Assembly: GCA_002308915.1 (NCBI GenBank) | Contig: DBWI01000021.1 | Location: 2,635-40,968, forward strand | DNA from: Christensenella sp. UBA1242 | GTDB lineage: Bacteria > Bacillota > Clostridia > Christensenellales > UBA1242 | DNA length: 38,334 nucleotides | Direction: 5' to 3' | Shown here: positions 32,289 to 38,334 of the stretch, one piece after another | Numbering within the stretch: the stretch's first letter is position 1 | Layout of the letters: each line of letters starts with the position of its first letter | Position numbers and translations under genes: made by a program | The notes under the pieces: model-generated | What the model was told of the DNA's origin: nothing | What the model saw: only the letters and a program-made list of their open reading frames with translations | Databases searched by the model: none

Positions 32289-32828
32289 TTAGTAATTTGT
32301 TGCCATTACTTCAAAATATGCTTTTGGATGAGCACATACTGGACAAATGTCTGGAGCTTGTGTTCCAATAACAATATGACCACAGTTTCTGCACTCCCAA
32401 ACTTTTACTTCACTCTTTTCAAAAACTTGTTTTGTTTCTATGTTATTGAGAAGTGCTCTGTATCTTTCTTCGTGTCTTTTTTCTATTGCAGCAACACCCC
32501 TAAACTTTGCAGCAAGTTCATGGAATCCTTCTTCTTCTGCAACTTTAGCAAACTCATCATACATATCTGTCCATTCATAATTTTCGCCATCCGCAGCAGC
32601 ATTCAAATTGTCTACTGTTGAACCAAGTTCACCAAGTTCTTTGAACCACATTTTTGCGTGTTCTTTTTCGTTGTCTGCAGTTTTCAAAAACAAATCTGCA
32701 ATTTGCTCATATCCTTCTTTTTTGGCAACAGAAGCAAAATATGTATATTTGTTTCTTGCTTGACTTTCACCTGCAAATGCAGTTCTTAAATTTTGTTCAG
32801 TTTTTGTACCTTTATATTTGTTTTCCAT
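32289..32828 (-). CDS. rbr: Rubrerythrin
   Basis: A 179-residue non-haem iron protein that reduces hydrogen peroxide in anaerobes. The N-terminal four-helix ferritin-like domain carries the di-iron ligands (LRTAFAGESQARNKY Glu, EKEHAKMW ExxH, FHELAAKFRGVAAIEKRHEERY with Glu and ExxH). The C-terminal rubredoxin-like domain has two CxxC pairs, CRNC and CPVC. Length is slightly under the 190 typical. The ATG follows GGGAGAAA. It is monocistronic, with an FNR-type box at its transcription start. Confidence 0.96.
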   Translation of the reverse strand: MENKYKGTKTEQNLRTAFAGESQARNKYTYFASVAKKEGYEQIADLFLKTADNEKEHAKMWFKELGELGSTVDNLNAAADGENYEWTDMYDEFAKVAEEEGFHELAAKFRGVAAIEKRHEERYRALLNNIETKQVFEKSEVKVWECRNCGHIVIGTQAPDICPVCAHPKAYFEVMATNY

Positions 32829-32839
32829 AAATTTCTCCC

Positions 32840-32886
32840 TTGATAAATATCAAAGTCATTATACCATAATTTTGCCCAATTGTCTA
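32840..32886 (-). promoter_or_regulatory. Rubrerythrin promoter with TTGAT-N4-ATCAA box at the start site
   Basis: TAGACA (32881-32886), 17 bases, TATAAT (32858-32863). The perfect palindrome TTGAT-aaat-ATCAA (32840-32853) covers the expected start (about 32851), a repressor-type position. Same half-sites and spacing as the nucleotidase box 700 bases away. Confidence 0.72.
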
Positions 32887-33534
32887 TTAAATGATTTTAT
32901 ATATTTTTGAAGATTTTTTGCCCTTGTATTTCACAACCTGCTCTGTATCTTGCAATATATTATCGTTGAGAAGTTTTTTTCTAAAGTTTCGTCTATCCAA
33001 GTTTTGCCCAAGTATTTTTGAGTACACTTCATAAAGTTCTGGAATTGTTACACCATTTGGAAAAAGAGTTTTTAGTATTCCACCCTGCCAAACTTGTTGC
33101 TTAAGATATTCAAGTGCTTTTGACACCATCTCGTTATGGTCATAAGCAAGTTGTGGAATTTCATCAATATTAAACCAATCTGCATCATCTGTTTTTTGAG
33201 ATTTTCTTATAAATGAAATTGCAGACTTGTCAATCACCGCAATATACCCAATACCAAGCATCCTCATTTGTGGAGCCCTGTTAGGATTTCCAAAAACAGA
33301 AAACACTTTGGCATCAATATTTTTTATTCCTGTCTTTTCAAATAACTCACGATTCATTGCGTCATTTGTGTCTTCATTGTTGTAAACTGCCCCACCTGGA
33401 AGTGCCCACTGACCAACAAATGGTTGATTGTTTCTTTTTACCAAAAGTACATCAATTTCACCATTATTTACCGTAAAAAGCACAATATTTACATGAATTC
33501 CTTGATTTTTGTATAAAGGATTGCTTAAATCCAT
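32887..33534 (-). CDS. NrtR-like regulator: Nudix domain plus winged helix
   Basis: 215 residues. The Nudix domain (about 10-135) has a Nudix box G48-x5-E54-x7-RELFEK-TG: Lys67 stands where the second Glu of REUxEE is expected, so catalysis is likely weakened. A C-terminal winged-helix region (about 140-215; LFPNGVTIPELYEVYSKIL, LDRRNFRKKLLND) has the typical NrtR order. NrtR proteins sense ADP-ribose or related NAD metabolites through the inactive Nudix domain and repress NAD-metabolism genes. It starts 9 bases after the kinase-CYTH gene, which suggests it regulates that operon. A true ADP-ribose hydrolase is the alternative. Confidence 0.78.
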   Translation of the reverse strand: MDLSNPLYKNQGIHVNIVLFTVNNGEIDVLLVKRNNQPFVGQWALPGGAVYNNEDTNDAMNRELFEKTGIKNIDAKVFSVFGNPNRAPQMRMLGIGYIAVIDKSAISFIRKSQKTDDADWFNIDEIPQLAYDHNEMVSKALEYLKQQVWQGGILKTLFPNGVTIPELYEVYSKILGQNLDRRNFRKKLLNDNILQDTEQVVKYKGKKSSKIYKII

Positions 33535-33543
33535 ATTTTTCTC

Positions 33544-35424
33544 CTATTTTGCAAGATTGGAGTTTTTGTAGTTTTTGTCTAGCGTTACATCTTCAACTTG
33601 CAATCCATTAAGCAATTTGATTAATGATTGTTCTGACATTGGATTGTCTTGATATTCAACTTCACATACTGCCAAATCTCTGTCAAGATATGAGTCAAGA
33701 CTAACACTATATTCTCCATTATCAAATATATCATATCTAATCTTTTTTATGCTACCTTTTAACGCAAGTTTGTTCAAATTAACCAAACTAATTGGGATTT
33801 CTTTTTCAAACTCAATTCTTGAATTTCCACCACTTGACTTTAAGGTTAAATAACATTTTTTGTTATCAACAAATCTTAGTCTTGCTTCACTAAAATCTGA
33901 CAAATCTTCATTTTTGCCAACAAACTGTTCAATAAATCTGATATTCTTTACAAAATCCAAATCCAAATAATGCTGATGAATTACGTGTCCAGCAAGGTTT
34001 TTGCTTTGAGCAAACTTTTTGACATCGCCTTTTACGACATACTTTTTCTCATTCTCGTCATGCTTTGGTGAGATGTCTTTTACTATTTGATAATATGATT
34101 TATTGATTTCATCTCTTAACCCCAATTTTTGAACAATATCATCATATAGTTCTTTAATATCGTCATCAATATCAATTTCTATATATTTCTCACATGTTCC
34201 AAGGTCATCAACCTTAACCGTTGTATCATATTTGTTATATATGGTACGAGTTTTGTGCACCATTGTTGAAACATAAAAACCACTGTCAATAAATTTTTGC
34301 AAAATGTTGCCGATATCTCTGTTATTATCGCTAAAGTTTGAAATATCATACTCTTCAACATATCTATCAAGATTGTCTATATCTTCGCTTGATTTGAGAG
34401 TAATTTTGCTTGCTTTGCCATTCTCTTCACGAATTCTTAACACCAAATTATTCTTGTTTGAACTATCTTCCAAAAAGTAATCAGTTTGCTCACAAGATTT
34501 TCTGTTATAACCCATAAGTTCCAAAAACTCATAAACATAATCAGTTGCAACATATTTTTGTTGTTTTTCATGCCTACGAGACTTTCTTTCATCTTCTGTT
34601 AATGTTGTTCTTAGTATTAGGTCTGCATTTTTGAATGATGGATATATGTATTTATAATATGACGGAATAACTTGACTTAGGTACGATATTACTGTTTGTT
34701 CTGGTGTAAGTGTTGACCTACCCTTTGTTATATCTCTGTCCAATTTTCTTGAAATCAATGTTTTTAAATCGCAATCAATGGCGGATAGAATTTTGTCATC
34801 TGTTTTTATGTTATCAACAACTTCATCAAGTAGCGCATAAATTCCTTCAATAACAAAAACATCATAGTCTTTTCCATTAACTTCATTCTTTTTGTAATAT
34901 TCAACTTCACCAGTTTTGAAGCTATATTCTGGAATAATTATACTCTTACCTTCACTTAACTTGTTTATATCATTTGCCAAAGCCTTTAAGTCAACAGCAA
35001 ATGGTTCATCAAAATTTATGTGCTCAAATTCATACTTAATTTCATTTGTTAGTTTTTCTGCCAATTGCTTATCAAAAAGACTTTCCATCCCTCTTTTAAT
35101 TTTTGTTAAATTTTCTTCACACATCTTTTGTGGGAATGGAGTATCTTTGATTGTTTGCTTCACAATACCACACATATCTTTGAACTTGATTTTTACAACA
35201 TTGTCATAACCATTATTGATTAATGCCTTTTGAACAATTGTTCTTGCAATACCCTTATAGTAATTATCTGCAGAAATCACTTTACATTTTTTGCCATGCT
35301 TTGCATAAAAATCTTCAAGTTCTTTGCTAACAAAACTCTTACCTGAAGAAGATGCCCCCGCAACAATTACAAACCTTTTGCCGCTTGCATAAACTTTTTT
35401 GAACCATTCACTTTTATAAATCAT
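33544..35424 (-). CDS. P-loop (uridine kinase-like) protein fused to two CYTH-like domains
   Basis: 626 residues from ATG 35424, chosen for AAAGGAGTG upstream. A P-loop kinase-like domain (1-280) has Walker A GASSSGKS at 23-30, SADNYYKG, a helical insertion of about 70 residues, NFDEPFAVDL (uridine-kinase NFDHPxAFD), PEYSFKTGEV and VFVIEGIYAL. Then come two CYTH/triphosphate-tunnel-like regions: 292-435 (LVLRIREENGKASKITLKS, VHKTRTIY, TVKVDDLG, IEID) and 456-605 (KKYVVKG, ARLRFVDNKKCYLTLKSSG, RIEFEKE, KIRYDIF, VSLDSYLDRDLAVCEVEY). Plant TTM1/TTM2 also join a uridine-kinase-like domain to CYTH, and characterised ones act on pyrophosphate. The substrate here is unknown. It is cotranscribed with the NrtR-like regulator. 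Confidence 0.82.
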   Translation of the reverse strand: MIYKSEWFKKVYASGKRFVIVAGASSSGKSFVSKELEDFYAKHGKKCKVISADNYYKGIARTIVQKALINNGYDNVVKIKFKDMCGIVKQTIKDTPFPQKMCEENLTKIKRGMESLFDKQLAEKLTNEIKYEFEHINFDEPFAVDLKALANDINKLSEGKSIIIPEYSFKTGEVEYYKKNEVNGKDYDVFVIEGIYALLDEVVDNIKTDDKILSAIDCDLKTLISRKLDRDITKGRSTLTPEQTVISYLSQVIPSYYKYIYPSFKNADLILRTTLTEDERKSRRHEKQQKYVATDYVYEFLELMGYNRKSCEQTDYFLEDSSNKNNLVLRIREENGKASKITLKSSEDIDNLDRYVEEYDISNFSDNNRDIGNILQKFIDSGFYVSTMVHKTRTIYNKYDTTVKVDDLGTCEKYIEIDIDDDIKELYDDIVQKLGLRDEINKSYYQIVKDISPKHDENEKKYVVKGDVKKFAQSKNLAGHVIHQHYLDLDFVKNIRFIEQFVGKNEDLSDFSEARLRFVDNKKCYLTLKSSGGNSRIEFEKEIPISLVNLNKLALKGSIKKIRYDIFDNGEYSVSLDSYLDRDLAVCEVEYQDNPMSEQSLIKLLNGLQVEDVTLDKNYKNSNLAK

Positions 35425-35442
35425 ATACACTCCTTTTTTATT

Positions 35443-35498
35443 TGCGTATTTCTTACGCATTGCACCAATATAATAAGCGTATAAAATACACTTGTCAA
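35443..35498 (-). promoter_or_regulatory. Kinase-nrtR promoter with two GCGTA palindromes
   Basis: TTGACA (35493-35498), 17 bases, TATTAT (35470-35475). One palindrome TGCGTA-tttct-TACGCA (35443-35459) lies just after the expected start. A second, GCGTAT-aaa-ATACAC (35477-35491, one mismatch), fills the spacer between -35 and -10. The repeated GC-containing half-site in such AT-rich DNA points to an operator pair, plausibly for the NrtR-like protein encoded in the operon. Confidence 0.65.
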
Positions 35499-35529
35499 GT
35501 AAAATTTTGAAAATTATTAAAAATTTTTT

Positions 35530-35558
35530 TTAACATTTAAAAATAATTGTGCTACAAT
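35530..35558 (+). promoter_or_regulatory. sua5 promoter, implying a leaderless mRNA
   Basis: TTAACA (35530-35535), 17 bases, TACAAT (35553-35558) with an extended TG element. The ATG begins 10 bases after the -10 box, so transcription should start within about 3 bases of it. A short inverted repeat attgt-gct-acaat overlaps the -10. Confidence 0.65.
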
Positions 35559-35567
35559 GTTGTCATT

Positions 35568-36563
35568 ATGAAAACAGAAATACAAAAACCAAATAGAAAA
35601 ACATACAAGTTAGCAGCAAAGCTAATTGGAGATGGACAAGTGGTTGCATTCCCAACAGAAACTGTTTATGGACTTGGTGCTTCTGCACTAAATCGTGATG
35701 CTGTAAAAAAGATATTTGAAGCCAAAGGAAGACCACAAGACAACCCACTTATTGTTCACCTTGCAAAAAAGAAAGATATCAAAAAATATGTAAAAAATAT
35801 GTCAAAAACACAAAAAATACTAGTAAAAACCTTTATGCCAGGCCCAATTAGTATAATTTTTGACAAAAATGACAAAATCTGCTCCGAAGTTTGCGCTGGT
35901 GGAAACACTGTTGCAATACGTATTCCAGAGAGTAAAGTTGCACGCAAATTTATCGCCTACACAAAGTGTCCAATATGTGCCCCAAGTGCAAACACATCAA
36001 AACGACCAAGCCCAACAATTGCACAGCATGTATTTGATGATATGAACACAAAAATCCCACTTATCATTGATGGTGGTGCAACAGATATTGGAATTGAAAG
36101 TACAGTTGTAAGGTGCGATGGAAACAATGTTTATATTTTAAGACCAGGAAAAATAAGCAAAGAGATGATAGCAAAAAAATGCAATCTTGTTGCAATAGAC
36201 AAAATTGACACAAGCAAAATTCCACAATCACCTGGCACAAAATACACACACTATAAACCTGCTTGTGATATGATTATTGTTAAAACCGATGTGATAAACA
36301 ACATAAACAAACTATATCAAAATGCGATAAACGAAAACAAAAAGCCAATCATCTTTTGCAAACAACAAGACCAAAAATATTTTGCAGACAAAAACACAAT
36401 TGTTCTTGGCAAAGATAGTGAACAGGCAAGCACTAACCTTTTTGGTTACCTAAGACAATACGAAAACAATGATTTGATAATCGCCGAATACTTTGACAAT
36501 GGCGAAATGGTTGAAGCACTATTCAACCGTATGATTAAATCTGCCAGCGGGAATATTGTGTAA
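35568..36563 (+). CDS. sua5: L-threonylcarbamoyladenylate synthase, Sua5 type
   Basis: 331 residues from ATG 35568. The N-terminal YrdC domain has the KxR/SxN-type active site (PTETVYGLG at 29-37, AKGRP at 52-56, CAPSANTS, ESTVVRCDG, ILRPG). A linker with SPGTKYTHYKP leads to a C-terminal Sua5 Rossmann-like domain of about 120 residues, which distinguishes it from TsaC. It makes threonylcarbamoyl-AMP from Thr, bicarbonate and ATP for t6A at tRNA position 37; TcdA, also in this window, modifies t6A further. No Shine-Dalgarno precedes the ATG. Confidence 0.95.
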   Translation: MKTEIQKPNRKTYKLAAKLIGDGQVVAFPTETVYGLGASALNRDAVKKIFEAKGRPQDNPLIVHLAKKKDIKKYVKNMSKTQKILVKTFMPGPISIIFDKNDKICSEVCAGGNTVAIRIPESKVARKFIAYTKCPICAPSANTSKRPSPTIAQHVFDDMNTKIPLIIDGGATDIGIESTVVRCDGNNVYILRPGKISKEMIAKKCNLVAIDKIDTSKIPQSPGTKYTHYKPACDMIIVKTDVINNINKLYQNAINENKKPIIFCKQQDQKYFADKNTIVLGKDSEQASTNLFGYLRQYENNDLIIAEYFDNGEMVEALFNRMIKSASGNIV

Positions 36564-36586
36564 TTAAAGCAAAAAAAATAGTTCAA

Positions 36587-36623
36587 AAAAAGCGGAAATG
36601 CTAATAAGCACTTTCGCTTTTTT
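36587..36623. terminator. Terminator of sua5, bidirectional
   Basis: A 15-bp stem (AAAAAGCG with CGCTTTTT outside; inner GAAATGC/GCACTTT with one mismatch and one G-T pair), loop taataa, T-run on both strands. It can also serve the convergent transporter gene. Confidence 0.9.
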
Positions 36624-36701
36624 GTTGGTTTAAAAACTTTAATTTTAGTTTGATATAAGTTTTTTTGTTGACTTAGATTGAATCCTTTTATACACATAAA
36701 T

Positions 36702-37985
36702 TTACGACATTTTTTCAACATTATTACTCTTTTTTGCCTTTCTCTTTTGGTATATATAACATCCAATTGTATAAGCACTAGATAAAATCATTCCTGCACT
36801 AAACACCAGAATAATTCCATTTAAGGTAACAATCCACACCCCACATATGTAAAGGATATAGCTTGTTAGATATACAATTATATTAGTTATAAATGTTTGA
36901 ATAAAAACATATTGCATTTTCCCTACCGCAATAAAATAAGATTCAATTACATTGTCAAATATAAAAATTAAATAGCATGGTATAAGTTTTAATAGTGTTG
37001 AAAAATAATCAATGTAATTTGTGAACTTGAACACATATTTAAACAATATAAGTGCAACAGGAATCATCAATCCAATAAAAATTGATATTATCACACTATT
37101 TAACAGGTAATCTCTCAAACTTTCATTATTGTTCTGCGACACATTTTGTTTAATTAAATCATTTTGAGCAATTGTTGGAATCAGCATTACCGACCAAATA
37201 AAATCATTTGAAATGAAATATAAATCTTGATTATTAAGAGTGTTTAACAAAACTAATACAATAAAATAATATGTAAGATTTCGTGTTAATGTTTCAAAAA
37301 AAGAAAGAATACAAAGTTTTAAATATTTTCCCCTATCAAAATGTTTTTTCTCATTATTGACAACCTTTGGTATAGTAAACAGAAAGTAAATAAGTTGTGC
37401 AACCTTTACAATAAGCATAGAAATAGCCAAACCAATTACGCCAAACCCAAAAGTAAATTTTGGTATCAAAATAATTCCTAAAACCAATGTTGCCAAACTA
37501 CTTATCAAAAAGTAGACAAAAATGCTTTTTGTGTTTTTGTTTATAATATTAAATGTGTATAAATACTGAACAATCACGTTAATACCATTCACAAAAATCA
37601 TGATTTGTAAAAATAATTTTGTGGATACATAAATTTCGGCTGGTATTTGTGATATATTCATTATTGGCTCAACCAACAAAAATATTGCCAATGTAAACGC
37701 AAAACATATTGCAGAGTATACAATAAGCAATTTTTTGGCAAAATAATTTTTTACTTCCTCTGCATTGTCATTTTTTCCTAAAATCTTAAATAATGGGTTT
37801 ATTATTGTCTCTTGAAAAATTTTAAATATAATTTCAATAAGTGCCATTTGCCCCAAAATTTTTATTGCATTTTCAAACGAATTTAGAAATGCAATTTGAA
37901 ACACTTTGTAAATCAACGGCAAAAAACCTATTGCCAAAAACAATAAATATTCTTTTGTATAAATCCTTTTTAACAAACCTTTCAT
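36702..37985 (-). CDS. MATE-like (MOP superfamily) membrane transporter
   Basis: 427 residues from ATG 37985, chosen because the promoter -10 lies between it and the upstream in-frame TTG. About 12 hydrophobic segments arranged as two halves (roughly 10-210 and 220-420) joined by a basic loop (NNEKKHFDRGKYLK), then a Lys-rich tail. The pattern (Pro/Gly in TM1 and TM7, TFGFGVIGLAISMLIVKVAQLI) resembles MATE/polysaccharide-flippase families. Substrate unknown: drug efflux, or lipid-linked sugar export. It is monocistronic, without an obvious ribosome site. Confidence 0.72.
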   Translation of the reverse strand: MKGLLKRIYTKEYLLFLAIGFLPLIYKVFQIAFLNSFENAIKILGQMALIEIIFKIFQETIINPLFKILGKNDNAEEVKNYFAKKLLIVYSAICFAFTLAIFLLVEPIMNISQIPAEIYVSTKLFLQIMIFVNGINVIVQYLYTFNIINKNTKSIFVYFLISSLATLVLGIILIPKFTFGFGVIGLAISMLIVKVAQLIYFLFTIPKVVNNEKKHFDRGKYLKLCILSFFETLTRNLTYYFIVLVLLNTLNNQDLYFISNDFIWSVMLIPTIAQNDLIKQNVSQNNNESLRDYLLNSVIISIFIGLMIPVALILFKYVFKFTNYIDYFSTLLKLIPCYLIFIFDNVIESYFIAVGKMQYVFIQTFITNIIVYLTSYILYICGVWIVTLNGIILVFSAGMILSSAYTIGCYIYQKRKAKKSNNVEKMS

Positions 37986-37992
37986 ATTTTTT

Positions 37993-38021
37993 ATTATAAC
38001 ACTCAATTTTAATTTTGTCCT
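37993..38021 (-). promoter_or_regulatory. Transporter promoter, implying a leaderless mRNA
   Basis: AGGACA (38016-38021), 17 bases, extended TGT-TATAAT (-10 at 37993-37998). Only 7 bases separate the -10 from the ATG. Confidence 0.7.
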
Positions 38022-38043
38022 TAAGTTTTAATCAATATCTCAT

Positions 38044-38075
38044 AAAAAAACACACACCAAAATTTTTAGTGTGTG
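38044..38075 (-). terminator. Minus-strand terminator-like hairpin with no assigned gene
   Basis: Stem CACACAC/GTGTGTG (38051-38057 with 38069-38075) followed on the minus strand by seven T residues. No minus-strand gene lies upstream inside the window. An adjacent plus-strand hairpin (AATTCGC...GCGGAATT, 38077-38096) with five T residues has the opposite polarity. The rest of 38100-38206 shows no gene other than the GNAT promoter region. Confidence 0.5.
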
Positions 38076-38206
38076 CAATTCGCTCTTGGCGGAATTTTTG
38101 TAATACGAGTTCGCGGTTAAATATTTAAATTTTTTCAAAATTTTATATGCAAATGACTGTGTAATATGTTATAGTACTACTTAGTGGTATGAAAGGAAGT
38201 GGAATT

Positions 38207-38334
38207 ATGAACGAATACATAAACTTAAATTTAGACAATATTGATGATGAACATATTTGTTGTGCCATTGGAGACCCAAAACATCAAGAAGGTGTAAATG
38301 CCAAAAAGGAATGGATAAAAAGCAAATTGAACGA
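38207..38334 (+). CDS. GNAT-family acetyltransferase, YoaP-like, 5' end only
   Basis: An open frame of 42 codons running off the window. The N terminus (NLNLDNIDDEHICCAIGDPK, then a GVNAKKEWIKSKL stretch) resembles YoaP-type GNAT proteins, whose start reads similarly with the paired Cys and the KKxWL segment. AAAGGAAG lies upstream of ATG 38207; an in-frame ATG at 38189 is less likely. An extended -10 TGT-TATAGT (38170-38175) is the probable promoter. The catalytic acetyl-CoA region lies beyond the window, so the call rests on the N-terminal pattern. Confidence 0.7.
   Translation, partial: MNEYINLNLDNIDDEHICCAIGDPKHQEGVNAKKEWIKSKLN

Overview
The window is a compact, strongly AT-rich stretch of a bacterial chromosome. 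It uses the standard code: TGA is a stop and Trp is TGG. GGAGG-type ribosome sites, TTGACA/TATAAT promoters, hairpin-plus-T terminators and an mcsA-mcsB-clpC cluster all point to a low-GC Bacillota. Rubrerythrin, the absence of any respiratory gene and the small genes suggest an anaerobic, probably uncultured and host-associated clostridial lineage. The phylum is well supported; anything finer is inference. No phage, insertion sequence or CRISPR array is visible, and most of the content is housekeeping.

Layout. 1-5.1 kb, all minus strand: two tRNA-Gln genes, then tcdA, a 37-codon ORF, rlmD, a YgjV-like membrane protein, secG with a small membrane protein, and a metal-efflux pair (CadC-type ArsR and a CDF transporter) with a clear operator. 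5.1-6.1 kb, plus strand: a DUF378 protein and an unassigned four-helix membrane protein. 6.1-10.7 kb, minus: gmk, clpC, mcsB and mcsA, with no ctsR. 10.7-17.4 kb: tRNA-Leu(CAA), a WG-repeat protein, mscS with a single-pass membrane protein, an M20/M28-like peptidase, gltX and tRNA-Leu(TAG). 17.4-24.6 kb: two membrane GGDEF proteins around deoC, a second YgjV, a lipoprotein trypsin/PDZ protease with a collagen-like linker, a YhhN protein, and two tandem coiled-coil genes, each with its own promoter and terminator. 24.6-24.8 kb: a strongly structured region that is probably a small RNA gene. 24.8-31.4 kb: an alaS-aspS-ileS synthetase operon. 31.5-38.3 kb: a HAD 5'-nucleotidase, rubrerythrin, a NrtR-like Nudix regulator, a P-loop kinase fused to two CYTH-like domains, Sua5, a MATE-like transporter and the start of a GNAT gene.

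How parts work together. TcdA (t6A to ct6A) and Sua5 (t6A synthesis) act in one tRNA-modification pathway from opposite ends of the window. McsA/McsB/ClpC form the phosphoarginine protein-quality-control module, but here McsB has Lys at three positions that normally carry phosphate-binding Arg. The NrtR-like regulator and the kinase-CYTH fusion form an operon whose promoter carries two matching palindromes.

The most unusual signals are: the structured RNA candidate at 24.64-24.75 kb; the kinase-CYTH-CYTH/NrtR-like operon; two TTGAT-N4-ATCAA (FNR-type) boxes near rubrerythrin and the nucleotidase; inverted repeats sitting on the -10 box of at least five promoters; three genes whose -10 box lies so close to the ATG that their mRNAs should be leaderless; and truncated or variant synthetases (593-residue AlaRS, IleRS with HHGT in place of HxGH).
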